Shown in pieces: positions 1 through 9,554 of a stretch of 64,000 nt of DNA. The notes under the pieces were generated by a model. The model saw only the letters and a list, made by a program, of their open reading frames with translations. It searched no databases and was not told the DNA's origin. The stretch is from Plectonema cf. radiosum LEGE 06105 (lineage in GTDB: Bacteria; Cyanobacteriota; Cyanobacteriia; Cyanobacteriales; Nostocaceae), in the NCBI RefSeq assembly GCF_015207665.1, contig NZ_JADEWL010000022.1:1-64000 (forward strand), in the 5' to 3' direction. A program made the position numbers and the translations under genes. Each line of letters opens with the position of its first letter. Positions within the stretch are counted from its first letter, which is position 1.

Positions 1-58
1 CTCCCTACCATAATTATTTATTATTCATTATTTACTACTCATCACAATTATCAAGGCT

Positions 59-955
59 ATGTGGGACTACACGGATAAAGTATTAGAATTCTTTTACAAT
101 CCAAAAAACCAGGGTGTTTTAGAAGATAAAGGCGAAACTGGAGTTAAAGTTGCTGTTGGAGAAGTCGGTAGTATCGCTTGCGGTGACGCACTGCGACTAC
201 ACATCAAGGTACAAGAAGACACAAATAAAATCCTTGATGCTCGTTTTCAAACTTTTGGTTGCACAAGTGCGATCGCATCTTCGGAAGCTCTGGTAGAATT
301 AGTTAAGGGAAAAACAATAGAAGAAGCCCTGAAAATTTCTAACAAAGAGATTGCCGAGTACCTTGGGGGATTACCTCAAGAAAAAATGCACTGCTCTGTA
401 ATGGGTCAAGAAGCCTTAGAAGCAGCAATATCTAATTATCGAGGTATTCCCCTTGCGGCTCACGATGACGATGACGAAGGAGCGATAATTTGTACTTGCT
501 TCGGCATTACTGAACCTAAAATCCGCCGCATTATTAAGGATAACAAGCTGACTACCGCAGAAGAAGTGACAAATTTTATTAAAGCTGGTGGCGGATGCGG
601 TACTTGTTTAGCAACAATTGATGATATCATCATTGAAAACCAAAGAAATTCTACTTTTACCCCTAAAGCAACATCCAATAACGGGAAAAACGGATTTGTT
701 AGCGATAAACCGCTGACACCAGTGCAAAAAATAGCACTTATACAAAAAATATTAGACGAAGAAATCAGACCCATTTTAATCGCCGATGGGGGAGATGTTG
801 AACTTTACGATGTAGATGGCGATCGCATTCGAGTAATCCTTCAAGGTGCTTGCGGTTCTTGCTCTAGCAGTTTGGCAACTCTCAATAATGCCATTGAAGC
901 TAAATTAAAAGAACGCATTTCTCACAACATTTCAGTTGAAGCAGTTAATAATTAG
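59..955 (+). CDS. nifU: NifU, Fe-S cluster scaffold for nitrogenase maturation
   Basis: 298-residue modular NifU, full length. The N-terminal IscU-like scaffold (about 1-125) has three conserved cysteines (C41, C68, C112). A central Bfd-like [2Fe-2S] domain carries CxC (C145/C147) and CxxC (C180/C183). The C-terminal Nfu domain has the CGSC motif (C265/C268). By family knowledge it assembles Fe-S clusters in the cytoplasm from NifS-supplied sulfur and delivers them to NifH and NifDK. A weak AAGG lies upstream of the ATG. It is intact, unlike nifH, nifD and nifK downstream, and lies about 280 bp before nifH in the same direction, the usual nifBSUHDK order. nifS is presumably just upstream of the window. 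Confidence 0.97.
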   Translation: MWDYTDKVLEFFYNPKNQGVLEDKGETGVKVAVGEVGSIACGDALRLHIKVQEDTNKILDARFQTFGCTSAIASSEALVELVKGKTIEEALKISNKEIAEYLGGLPQEKMHCSVMGQEALEAAISNYRGIPLAAHDDDDEGAIICTCFGITEPKIRRIIKDNKLTTAEEVTNFIKAGGGCGTCLATIDDIIIENQRNSTFTPKATSNNGKNGFVSDKPLTPVQKIALIQKILDEEIRPILIADGGDVELYDVDGDRIRVILQGACGSCSSSLATLNNAIEAKLKERISHNISVEAVNN

Positions 956-1090
956 TGGTTAGTGGATAGTGGATAGTGGTTAGTGGTTAGTGGATAGTGG
1001 TTAGTAGCAAAATATCAACCAACAACTATCAACCAACAACTATCAACCATCAACCATCAACCATCAACCAACAAACAACAAACAAAAATC
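956..1090. repeat. Short tandem repeats (STRR type) between nifU and nifH
   Basis: A tract of degenerate 7-mers (TTAGTGG / ATAGTGG) at about 956-1008 is followed by CAACTATCAACC / CCATCAA-type repeats at about 1016-1085. The two tracts are partly complementary and could pair in the nifU 3' transcript. Such short tandem repeats are typical of heterocystous cyanobacterial spacers. The rest of the spacer to 1235 holds no supported gene and presumably the nifH 5' leader. Confidence 0.8.
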
Positions 1091-1223
1091 ATGAACCCAA
1101 CTCTAGCAGCATTTGCTGTAGAGCGTGCGCCACCTGCGACGTTCTATAAGCGAGTCACCCTCCTCACAGGAGTGACAACAACTAACAACAACCACTGCAC
1201 CCACTCGATAAACCACTCAATAG

Positions 1224-1405
<182 letters not shown>

Positions 1406-1417
1406 AAAAAATATGTC

Positions 1418-2794
1418 ATGAAAGTAGGTTATGTGCGGGTATCCACTTTTGAGCAAGCTGATTCAGATGCACTTGAACAGCAAACCGCTAGGGTTAAGAA
1501 AGCAGGAGCGACTCACACCTTTGCAGATATCGAATCCGGTAGGTCGGATAGGCGTGAACAATTTAACAAAATGTTAGAATTGTGCGCTGCCGGGGAAGTT
1601 ACTGAAATAATTATTACACGCATAGATCGCTTATCTCGGTCAGTGATACGTATCCACAAAACAATAGCTTCACTCGAACAACTCGGAGTAAAACTAACAA
1701 TTCTCGACGCTCCTATAGATGACGTAAGTAGTCCGTTTGGTTGGTTCAGCGCTTCACAGATGAGCAGTTTAGCAGAATTCGAGTCTCGTTTATTATCGTC
1801 GCGAATCCGCCACGGGTTCGATTATTTTCGAGAACAAAAGAAAGCCTCTTCCCGCCCACCATTTGGATACGCAAGAGTTAAGGAAAAATACGCACCTGAC
1901 CAATCTATTAATGAGAAGTCGGGGACTAGTAATTGGTGTGTGGCGCTAGCAATAATCGATTACTTCTTATCCCTAAATGCAACGACAAGGGGAACTATAA
2001 ATTTTTCGTTAACTCAATATGACGTAAAGTGGACACAAGCAGGTTTGCGTTATTGGCTGTTAAATCCGGTACTTCGAGGTGATACAGTTTACAATGTTCG
2101 TAATAATCAAAACAATCCCGAAAATTGGATAGTCCATAACAACACCCATATTCCCTTAATATCTCAAGAAACTTTTGAATTAATCAAACAACGATTTGAA
2201 GAAAACAGAAATAAATATGCTTTTGGTAATAATAAAATACCCACAAAACAGCTACCACTACAAGGTCAAATGATTTGTGGGTGTTGCGGTTATAAACTCT
2301 TTATTAAAAAGAATGATAAATATCTAACTTATCGGGTTCGTTGCAAAAAGCGCGATACATTGGGGGCTAATTTTTGTAAAAATAAGATAGCTATTCGGTT
2401 ACAACAAGTAATCGAAGCAGTTGATAAATCCTTGATATCGAGAGCGGAAGAAATTGCAAATTATACTAAAATTGCACTTCCTAAAACAAAAATAATATCC
2501 CCCGAAATCCTATCTCTTTCTAATCAGCTAAATTCGTTAAAATCTTTACCTAAAAGCGACATTATTGAAGCAGCTATTAAGCAAACTTATCAAGAAATAG
2601 CACGAATTGAGCAACAACAAGAAATCACTCACAACATTGATAAAAATCGCATTGAATTAGTCAAAAGAAGTTTATGTAACGCTGATTATTGGGATGATTT
2701 ACCAGATAACGAAAAGATTGCCATCTATAGAAAACTAGTAGATAGCGTTAAAATTCTTAACGGCGACATTTTAGAAATCAACCTTAACTTTTGA
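1418..2794 (+). CDS. Large serine recombinase (element A)
   Basis: 458-residue site-specific recombinase. The N-terminal resolvase/invertase catalytic domain opens MKVGYVRVST with the nucleophile at S9; the conserved arginine motif (TRIDRLSRS) is near residue 70. It is followed by a recombinase DNA-binding domain (SSRPPFGYARV onward), a Cys-rich zinc ribbon (ICGCCGYK ... VRCKKRD ... NFC) and a coiled-coil tail with EIARIEQQQ. Close relative of the recombinase at 14388. It starts 38 bp after the break in nifH fragment 1 in the same direction, so it is the likely enzyme for junction A. By family knowledge these enzymes cut at a 2-bp core (here CC) with strict attP/attB polarity and need a directionality factor for attL x attR. 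Because its two sites are inverted, the predicted product is an inversion. Confidence 0.93.
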   Translation: MKVGYVRVSTFEQADSDALEQQTARVKKAGATHTFADIESGRSDRREQFNKMLELCAAGEVTEIIITRIDRLSRSVIRIHKTIASLEQLGVKLTILDAPIDDVSSPFGWFSASQMSSLAEFESRLLSSRIRHGFDYFREQKKASSRPPFGYARVKEKYAPDQSINEKSGTSNWCVALAIIDYFLSLNATTRGTINFSLTQYDVKWTQAGLRYWLLNPVLRGDTVYNVRNNQNNPENWIVHNNTHIPLISQETFELIKQRFEENRNKYAFGNNKIPTKQLPLQGQMICGCCGYKLFIKKNDKYLTYRVRCKKRDTLGANFCKNKIAIRLQQVIEAVDKSLISRAEEIANYTKIALPKTKIISPEILSLSNQLNSLKSLPKSDIIEAAIKQTYQEIARIEQQQEITHNIDKNRIELVKRSLCNADYWDDLPDNEKIAIYRKLVDSVKILNGDILEINLNF

Positions 2795-2929
2795 TTTCTC
2801 GATTTCTAGCTTAAAATCGTTTTCAGATAACGTCATCAGATATTTTCTTTGTTTTTGAGGAAGATGTTTAATCTTGTCGAAGCGTTCGCAAGTTCTCAAT
2901 AATATTTCGGGTACGGTTTCCTGTAACAT
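2771..2929 (-). CDS. Possible small protein convergent with the element A recombinase
   Basis: 52-codon reading frame (MLQETVPEILLRTCERFDKI...), charged and Lys/Glu rich, overlapping the last 24 bp of the recombinase gene in the opposite direction. No clear ribosome-binding site. Similar short convergent frames lie at the 3' ends of the recombinases at 4191 and 36936. It could be an accessory or directionality factor, or chance. Downstream to 3150 there is no other gene. Confidence 0.3.
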   Translation of the reverse strand: MLQETVPEILLRTCERFDKIKHLPQKQRKYLMTLSENDFKLEIEKSKVKVDF

Positions 2930-3057
2930 AATCAAAATGTAGCGCGTTTTTTTATCATATATACACTATAAGAAAAGGCGCTATCAAATTGTTTTAAATA
3001 ATAAGTTTAGTCGGTATAAATTGTTAGTCGTTACACCTGAACTAGTAAATTTATAAC

Positions 3058-3148
3058 CCGCGCACCATCCGGGTTTTCTTCGTGTAGCCAAGGCAGCGCG
3101 CAGAAGGGGGGTCTCCCCCATGAGCGACTGTGCGACTTATAGTCGCCA
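3058..3148. repeat. Palindromic intergenic repeat
   Basis: GC-rich segment with GGGGG-TCT-CCCCC and GCGACT...AGTCGC inverted repeats just beyond the mntP stop. Similar GC-rich palindromic modules occur at 16036-16126 and inside the beta-lactamase gene (about 54640-54710). Probably a dispersed cyanobacterial repeat that can also act as a terminator. Confidence 0.5.
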
Positions 3149-3150
3149 GA

Positions 3151-3702
3151 TTATTGACCGAAATGCTCAAATAAAATTTTAATGCCTAAAAATATCAATA
3201 CTAAACCGCCAATTATTTCAACTTTATTTTTAAATAAATCGCCAAAACTATGACCAATGTAAACAGCAACAAAACAAATACCGAATGTAATTAAACCTAC
3301 TTTACCCGCCGCTGATAAAATCGAAATTTTTAATACTGATAAACTAATACCTACAGCCAATGCATCAATACTAGTAGCGATAGCTAATCCTAAAAGATTG
3401 TAAAAATCAAGGGGGTTAAATGGTTTATCATCATTTTCTACTTGCATTGATTCATAAATTAATTTCCCTCCTAAGAAAGACAATAAACCAAAAGCAATCC
3501 AATGGTCTACTTGGGATAATATCTCTCTAAAACTTAGTCCAATAAACCAGCCAATCAAAAGCATCAATGCTTGGAAAATACCAAAAAACAAAGCTATTTT
3601 TAAGGCTTTATTAATTTTGATATGTTTAATAATCATTCCACTACTTAGAGAAACAGCACAAGCATCAGCAGCCAAACCTAATCCCATAAAAACTGTTTCC
3701 AT
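3151..3702 (-). CDS. mntP: MntP-family manganese efflux pump
   Basis: About 183 residues when started at METVFMGLGL (ATG at 3702), which fits the family length. A longer in-frame start at 3774 would add 24 residues without family similarity. Six predicted membrane segments and the two family Asp motifs are visible: AADACAVSLSSG near the N-terminus and TSIDALAVGIS in the second half. By family knowledge it exports Mn2+ across the plasma membrane. It is a solitary gene between the two recombinases of the composite element and would leave with the circle on excision. The 405 bp upstream (3703-4107) show no gene. Confidence is high for the family, moderate for Mn specificity. Confidence 0.85.
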   Translation of the reverse strand: METVFMGLGLAADACAVSLSSGMIIKHIKINKALKIALFFGIFQALMLLIGWFIGLSFREILSQVDHWIAFGLLSFLGGKLIYESMQVENDDKPFNPLDFYNLLGLAIATSIDALAVGISLSVLKISILSAAGKVGLITFGICFVAVYIGHSFGDLFKNKVEIIGGLVLIFLGIKILFEHFGQ

Positions 3703-4107
3703 AATATTGGTAAAAATCACAAATAAACGACTGTATATTTGAGTATAACCTGTTTTAAATCTTGTTATTCTCATATTTTTATCATTTTTAAATCATAGAC
3801 TTTTCATTTTTATTTATCTCTTTTCACTGAATATTCTTTTAATATAAAAAGACTACTTTAGTGCAAAAGTAAATATAAATTTTACTGATTCTTCAAGGAG
3901 AATTTTGTTAATTTTGGATTTATCATCTGTCTTGTTTCATATTTAATTTGATTGAGTACTTTTAAGACTAAAAACCGGGTTTATTGTAAACTCTAAGTCT
4001 CAAAGCCTTGATTTTCCCTTGAAGAACCAGTATATCTGAGTTCCCTATGAGCAGAAAGAAAGTGACCAACAAACTAACCTAAAAATAATCAGTTCAATAC
4101 TTTGATC

Positions 4108-4284
4108 ATGACAATTTCCAAAAAAGTAGCAGATATCCTCTGGACAGCAGCACAGAGATATTTAGCTTCTCTACCAGAAGCGGAACGAAATCAAATTTTA
4201 AGTCGTGGAGCGAAGAATTGCGATCGCGAAGCAATGGAATCTCTCTCCGACACTGAACAGACGACTTCCTCGACTAACTCGTGA
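4108..4284 (+). CDS. Possible small protein convergent with the element B recombinase
   Basis: Frame starting ATGACAATTTCC (MTISKKVADILWTAAQRYLA...), 58 codons, overlapping 94 bp of the 3' end of the recombinase gene on the other strand. The first half looks like a plausible amphipathic protein; the second half lies in the overlap and may be chance. No recognisable family. Confidence 0.3.
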   Translation: MTISKKVADILWTAAQRYLASLPEAERNQILSRGAKNCDREAMESLSDTEQTTSSTNS

Positions 4285-5618
4285 AAAATTGCAGTTAGTT
4301 CTTCCCTAGTAACTATCTCCCAAAAGCCTTTACTCATCGCAATACCTCGTAAAACCTCGGTTCTACTAGCATCTGCGACTACATTTAGCTCTGAAGTTTT
4401 GATTAAGCTTTCTAATTTTTGTTGTTTAATGTTGATGGTACTGTCAAAATCAGGGTCATTTAATTGTTTAAGTTTAAAAATTTGCTGTTGTAACTCTAGT
4501 ATCTCAGATGGTACTTCTTCTGTAGTTTCCACTGGCATATTATCGACTATATTTTCAGCTTTTTCCTTTAAAGCTTGGATTGCAGCATCAATTGCAGTTT
4601 CTAACCGAAAATAAGTTCGCACATCGCATTTTTTTGGTTGACGGGGTTTTGGATAAGCACCCGGACATTTTAAGTGTTCGTAGACTTTACCATTGACTTT
4701 TGTAGAGCGCTTTTCCATGGTCGAACCACACTCAGCACATTTACATAATCCGACCAATGGATTAGTAATATATTTACGTCTACCACAGGGATGGGTAGAC
4801 AAAATCTGAATTATCTGTTGATGTTGTGCGAGTGAGATAATTCCTTGATGGTTTGACTGTAGTATGACTCTTTTCTCCGATTCAAATGGATAATAACAAA
4901 CCATACCGCATAATTGAGGATTAGACAGCCAGCGACGGAATGAAGACACATCTCTGGGAAAATCTTCATATTTATACTTACCAACTCTTTCTAATCCATA
5001 TTTATCAGTTAATTTCCGAATAGTCTTTGATAATTCTCCCGATTCGATGAACCTTTCTACACATTCACGAGCAACCTCGGCATGAGTATAAACAGTGTTT
5101 CGATATTGGGTTGTATTCAGAATCACACTATCGCCATTTTTCACAAAACCGAATACTGCTTGATAAATCTTTCTTTTCTCTTGAAAATACCGATGTCCTT
5201 GGATAGCATTGTATCTATTTTTATCTCTCACCTGTGCAGACATCGCAGCTAATATTCTGCTAGTAAATAATCCCTCCGGAGTCTCTAAATCCAAACTTCC
5301 ACCATCGAGGAATATCAACTCAACTCCAAATTTCTGTAATTCCTGACGTGCAACTTCCCAACCAAGTGCAGAGCGAGTAAATCGGTCAAAACATGGCACA
5401 ATGATTTGATCAACACAACCACTTCTCACTAGTTCTAATAGCTGGTTATATCCTTTACGCTTATCGCTAGCACCTGATTCTATATCCCAATGAATTTGCT
5501 GCTCACTCAACCCGTATTGTTTTAACCGCTCGATATATCGTTCGAGTCCATGACCTTCTGTATGCTGTCTTTGGGTAGAAACTCGACAATAACCCAATGC
5601 TCTTGATAAATCGCCCAT
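4191..5618 (-). CDS. Large serine recombinase (element B)
   Basis: 475 residues from ATG at 5618 (MGDLSRALGYCRVSTQRQ, catalytic S14); a TTG at 5633 would add five residues. It has a resolvase domain with the PCFDRFTRSALGWEV arginine motif, a recombinase domain and a zinc ribbon (CKCAECGS ... LKCPGAYP ... KKC). It belongs to a different subfamily from the three other serine recombinases here and is more XisF-like in layout. It reads away from nifH fragment 2 and starts about 50 bp beyond it, so it probably acts on junction B (15-bp repeat at 5670 and 13941). As the DNA stands those sites are inverted; they become direct only after junction A has been inverted. Confidence 0.92.
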   Translation of the reverse strand: MGDLSRALGYCRVSTQRQHTEGHGLERYIERLKQYGLSEQQIHWDIESGASDKRKGYNQLLELVRSGCVDQIIVPCFDRFTRSALGWEVARQELQKFGVELIFLDGGSLDLETPEGLFTSRILAAMSAQVRDKNRYNAIQGHRYFQEKRKIYQAVFGFVKNGDSVILNTTQYRNTVYTHAEVARECVERFIESGELSKTIRKLTDKYGLERVGKYKYEDFPRDVSSFRRWLSNPQLCGMVCYYPFESEKRVILQSNHQGIISLAQHQQIIQILSTHPCGRRKYITNPLVGLCKCAECGSTMEKRSTKVNGKVYEHLKCPGAYPKPRQPKKCDVRTYFRLETAIDAAIQALKEKAENIVDNMPVETTEEVPSEILELQQQIFKLKQLNDPDFDSTINIKQQKLESLIKTSELNVVADASRTEVLRGIAMSKGFWEIVTREELTAIFHELVEEVVCSVSERDSIASRSQFFAPRLKI

Positions 5619-5655
5619 AATAACTGCTTTCAAAACGATTTATCACATAATATCA

Positions 5656-5971
<316 letters not shown>

Positions 5972-6296
5972 CAGATAGAGCAAACGGTCATTACCTGCGA
6001 TCGCGATTTGATTCCTAACTCTAATACTCGACCAAGCAAGCAAGCAAGCCAAAAATGCCGGGTGGGGTTAGTAAGTAGTGAGTAGTAAATTGCATAAAAC
6101 CCAGGCTCTCGTTCCCTTGGTGGACTACTAGGTGAGGGTAGGGAGTAGGAAGAAGGGAATAGTAAATTTAATTACCCGGCTTGCATTGACTTGCCAGAGT
6201 ACTAGTTTGAATCCTATAGACGGTAATTCGCTGGAATTTTCCTGCGTTTGTTGCATCAAAAAGAACGTATGGTTTAATAAATAATTTAAATTAAAC
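5972..6296. other. Non-coding spacer
   Basis: 325 bp after the att site with one HIP1-like octamer near 6000, an AAGCAAGC tandem near 6030 and AGTAGTGAGTAGT-type short repeats near 6070-6160. I see no supportable gene. Confidence 0.5.
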
Positions 6297-6692
6297 TCAT
6301 GGTTCATCAATGTGATCCGCGACTTCACGATAGATGTTCATCACATGAGTATCTGCCAAACTATAATAAACATTGCGTCCTTCACGACGATATTTGACTA
6401 GACGCATAGTACGCAAAATTCTCAGTTGGTGAGAGACTGCGGATTCACTCATTTTTACAGATGCGGCTAAATCGCAAACGCATAACTCCTGTTTTGCCAA
6501 AGCTGAAAGGAGACGCAAGCGGTGTGGATCAGCGAGAGTTCCGAAAAAATCAGCCATCCGCTGCGCTTTAGATGTTGGTATAATTTCTGGCTGTACTTGA
6601 CGGACATTATCTAGATGAACTTCACGAGAATCACAGTTAGGTAAATCAAGATTTGGTAAAGATTGCTGTTGCGATTGAGTTGGTTTCGTCAT
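6297..6692 (-). CDS. SmtB/ArsR-family metal-responsive repressor
   Basis: 131-residue winged-helix repressor. The core ADPHRLRLLSALAKQELCVC-DLA...ESAVSHQLRILR is typical ArsR/SmtB. C71 and C73 in CVC form the alpha3 thiolate site. D114, H116, H127 and E130 (DTHVMNIYREVADHIDE) line up with the alpha5 zinc site of SmtB, and C20/H26 may extend an N-terminal site. It therefore appears to keep both alpha3 and alpha5 metal sites, like the cyanobacterial AztR/BxmR group. Family members repress metal-resistance genes and release DNA on metal binding. A matching operator lies 75 bp upstream. copA, DUF305 and the small Cys protein are in the same element; which of them it controls is not shown by the sequence. 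Confidence 0.88.
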   Translation of the reverse strand: MTKPTQSQQQSLPNLDLPNCDSREVHLDNVRQVQPEIIPTSKAQRMADFFGTLADPHRLRLLSALAKQELCVCDLAASVKMSESAVSHQLRILRTMRLVKYRREGRNVYYSLADTHVMNIYREVADHIDEP

Positions 6693-6766
6693 TTAGAGTT
6701 ACATTTATCACAAATTAAGTTGATTTTTCACTGTATTACAAGCGATATTGATAATATAGCGAAGTT

Positions 6767-6780
6767 TGAACAAATGTTCA
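6767..6780. promoter_or_regulatory. SmtB/ArsR-type operator
   Basis: TGAACA-AA-TGTTCA, two perfect half-sites with a 2-bp spacer, matching the SmtB-box pattern and lying 75 bp upstream of the SmtB-like start at 6692. This suggests autoregulation. Confidence 0.7.
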
Positions 6781-6855
6781 TTTATCACATCGGATTGCAT
6801 CACGTTAATTGAGAAAACTAACTATTGCTATTCTAAATTTTATTTGAAATAAATT

Positions 6856-6979
6856 AGGACTTACGCAAGTGGCATATTTCGCTCGTAGGGTGCTGTGACA
6901 CTTTGCTTGATTTTTAACGAAATAATCAGGTTTTCGTGTCACGCACCAACCAGGATATTGTGACAATTGCGTAAGTCCT
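6856..6979. repeat. MITE-like inverted-repeat element
   Basis: 124 bp bounded by 13-bp perfect terminal inverted repeats AGGACTTACGCAA / TTGCGTAAGTCCT, with inner near-repeats (GGTGCTGTGACAC ... GTGTCACGCACC). No coding capacity. This terminal sequence is characteristic of non-autonomous elements common in cyanobacterial spacers. The remaining spacer to 7480 shows no supportable gene. Confidence 0.8.
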
Positions 6980-7480
6980 GTAAATAATCTTTGAAAGATG
7001 AAAAAATCGCTGTATTACCTATGACAGCCTGAATATATACAAATATGAAATCAGCATGAAATAAGAGTATTTCTTTTGATAGAAATTTTATTTAGCTCTA
7101 ATGATAGACGCAAACGAAAGGAATAATTATCTATCAATATATAAGCGTGTATTTTATAACAGGAAATAAATTGATTTATGCTTTTAGTTCACAAAAAATA
7201 CTAGTAGATGAAGGCAGTCCCGATGAAAAACAATTTACATCACCAATTGTCTAAGTCTTAATATTTCTTCCTACTGCCTACTGCCCGACTTAGAAGGCAG
7301 AAGGAATAAAGCTTATTTTATAGGCTTTTGTTTATTTTGAATGCTTGTCTTATTTACGCTCCCACTGTACTAGTCTAGTTGTCTTGAAGCTCCAAACCAT
7401 AGTTCCCAGGAATCAATACTGGAAATTACGAAAGGTGATTTAGCTGTTTAGAGTAAAAAGAAAAAATATCAAAATTTCAA

Positions 7481-7933
7481 ATGGACTCCAAATCTCATCA
7501 CAAGCCCTATATTAGCCTACTGATTGCATTATCAATCTCTTACGTTGTCATGTTCTTCTTGATGTTTTCACGAGTTAATGAGTTTGCCAATTTATTCCTC
7601 AGCCTCAATCAAGTGTACATGGCAGGATTAATGATAGCAGCGATGTTGCTCATTATGCTGACGGCAATGGGTTCAATGTACAAAAACAAGAAATTAAACA
7701 TTGCACTTCTGATTGGGGGAACCGCAATCATCTTCATGTTTTGGACTCTTTTGCGATCGCAAGCAGGAGTAGGAAATCAACAATTTTTGCGCTCTATGAT
7801 TCCCCATCACGCTGCTGCTATTCTTGTATGTGAGCAGGCATCCGTGACAGATTCACGAATTCAAGAGCTATGTACGGAGATTGTCAAGACCCAAAAGGAA
7901 GAGATTAGAATCATGAAAGCATTAATGGAGTAG
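7481..7933 (+). CDS. DUF305-family membrane protein
   Basis: 150 residues with three predicted membrane helices (about 12-32, 45-65, 72-92), then a C-terminal DUF305-like segment (FLRSMIPHHAAAILVCEQAS ... ELCTEIVKTQKEEIRIMK). The HH and Cys in MIPHHAAAILVCEQ are candidate metal ligands. DUF305 proteins often accompany copper or other metal-resistance genes, which fits copA about 3.5 kb downstream. It is followed 51 bp later by a persulfide dioxygenase-rhodanese gene in the same direction, with AAAGGAGAAATCAA before that start. Function not established. Confidence 0.75.
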   Translation: MDSKSHHKPYISLLIALSISYVVMFFLMFSRVNEFANLFLSLNQVYMAGLMIAAMLLIMLTAMGSMYKNKKLNIALLIGGTAIIFMFWTLLRSQAGVGNQQFLRSMIPHHAAAILVCEQASVTDSRIQELCTEIVKTQKEEIRIMKALME

Positions 7934-7984
7934 TGATAATAGCAAGCAATTGAGTATCTTAATTCTTTAAAAAGGAGAAATCAA

Positions 7985-9379
7985 ATGGCACTAGTTTTAG
8001 AACAAATCAACGCACCAGGACTTGCTCAGTTATCTTACCTGATTGGTGATGATAAAGCAGGAGTGGTGGCTGTGATTGACCCGCAGCGGGATGCTGATGT
8101 ATATCTACAAATGGCAAGAAGTCGTGGTTTGAGAATTACTCATATTATTGAAACTCATATCCATGCCGATTTTGTTTCTGGTTCTCACGAACTCAAAGCC
8201 AGAACGGGTGCTAGAATTTACGGTGGTAAAAGTGATGATTACCAGTTCGATTTACACCAGTTGGCTGAAGGTGATGAATTGCACCTTGGTAAAATTACTC
8301 TCCGTGTGTTGCAAACACCTGGTCATACTCCAGAACACATTTGTTTGCAGATATTTGATAGTCAGCAAGGTGAACAACCATTTGGTTTATTTACTGGCGA
8401 TACATTGTTTAATTTAGATGTAGGAAGACCAGATTTAGTCGGTAAAGATACTGAGGAAAAACAAGCCGCACAGTTATATCATTCGCTGTTTGATCGGCTT
8501 TTACCTTTAGGAGATAGAATCGAAATTTATCCCTGTCACGGTGCGGGTTCGGCTTGCGGACGTTCCATCGGAGACAGAAAACAAAGCACTATCGGTAACG
8601 AACGAATTTTCAGCGAAGCTTTTAAACAAAGAACAGAATCAGAGTTTGTGGAGTGGATTTTAAGTGGAATGCCAGAACCACCTACTTACTATTCTTATCT
8701 GAAAAAGGTAAATGCTAAAGGTGCAAAAGTTCTAGGATGTGTACCGACTTTACCACCGCTATCAGTTGAGCAATTCCAACAGCAAATGCAAAATGAGAAC
8801 ACAGTAGTTATAGACGCTCGCTCAATTCTAGCTTTTGGTGGCGGACATATCTCTGGTGCAATCAATATTGCTTTAACCTCATCATTTCCAGCTTGGATTG
8901 GCTGGATGATTGATCCAAATAAAACTATTTTGCTGGTAGTAGAAAGCGAGCGAGATATATCTTTGGTAGTAGAACATCTCTTCCGTATTGGTTATGACAA
9001 TTTAGCTGGATATTTACATGATGGAATGACAAGTTGGCAAAATGCTGGATTACCTTTACAACATCTAGGGGAGTGGACTGTAAACGAGTTAAATCAACAC
9101 AAAGAAGATGCAAATTTAACAGTATTAGATGTTCGTAGCGACGGCGAATATGAAAACGGTTATGTGTCAGGAGCTAAGCATATTTATCTACCACATTTAG
9201 AAAATCACTTAGATGAGTTGGATAAAAATCAAACAATTGCTACTTACTGTGGTAGTGGTTATCGGGCTTCAATCGCTGCGAGTATTTTACAAAAACACGG
9301 TTTTGAGAACGTTATTAATATACCCGGTTCGTGGATTGCTTGGAAAAATCAAAATTTACCAGTAGAAAAACCAGCGTAA
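7985..9379 (+). CDS. Persulfide dioxygenase-like metallo-beta-lactamase fold plus two rhodanese domains
   Basis: 464 residues. N-terminal ETHE1-like hydrolase domain with the metal motif ETHIHADFVSG (H58, H60, D62), TPGHTPEH and GDTLF. Two rhodanese modules follow: the first (about 265-360) has SER in place of the active-site loop Cys and is probably inactive; the second (about 370-460) has an intact CGSGYR loop. By family, the hydrolase domain oxidises glutathione or protein persulfide to sulfite, and the rhodanese moves sulfane sulfur in the cytoplasm. It is preceded by a strong AAAGGAG site and probably co-transcribed with the DUF305 gene. Confidence 0.9.
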   Translation: MALVLEQINAPGLAQLSYLIGDDKAGVVAVIDPQRDADVYLQMARSRGLRITHIIETHIHADFVSGSHELKARTGARIYGGKSDDYQFDLHQLAEGDELHLGKITLRVLQTPGHTPEHICLQIFDSQQGEQPFGLFTGDTLFNLDVGRPDLVGKDTEEKQAAQLYHSLFDRLLPLGDRIEIYPCHGAGSACGRSIGDRKQSTIGNERIFSEAFKQRTESEFVEWILSGMPEPPTYYSYLKKVNAKGAKVLGCVPTLPPLSVEQFQQQMQNENTVVIDARSILAFGGGHISGAINIALTSSFPAWIGWMIDPNKTILLVVESERDISLVVEHLFRIGYDNLAGYLHDGMTSWQNAGLPLQHLGEWTVNELNQHKEDANLTVLDVRSDGEYENGYVSGAKHIYLPHLENHLDELDKNQTIATYCGSGYRASIAASILQKHGFENVINIPGSWIAWKNQNLPVEKPA

Positions 9380-9554
9380 TTTTCAAGGATTCAATTAATT
9401 TTAGTAATTTCAATAAAGTATTCTTGTTAAGGGGAACCTGGATGAATGCATAAGAGAATTTTAATAATAATTCCTACCTAAAGTGTGCGGTACAGCCAGA
9501 AAAAGTCATGACTAAAGAAGCAAAGGATTGTCAGGATTACTGTCCGCAAAATAA

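Noticed and set aside
460-774. Minus-strand frame opposite nifU
   Set aside because: It is antisense to conserved NifU domains, with Ser/Leu-rich shadow composition.
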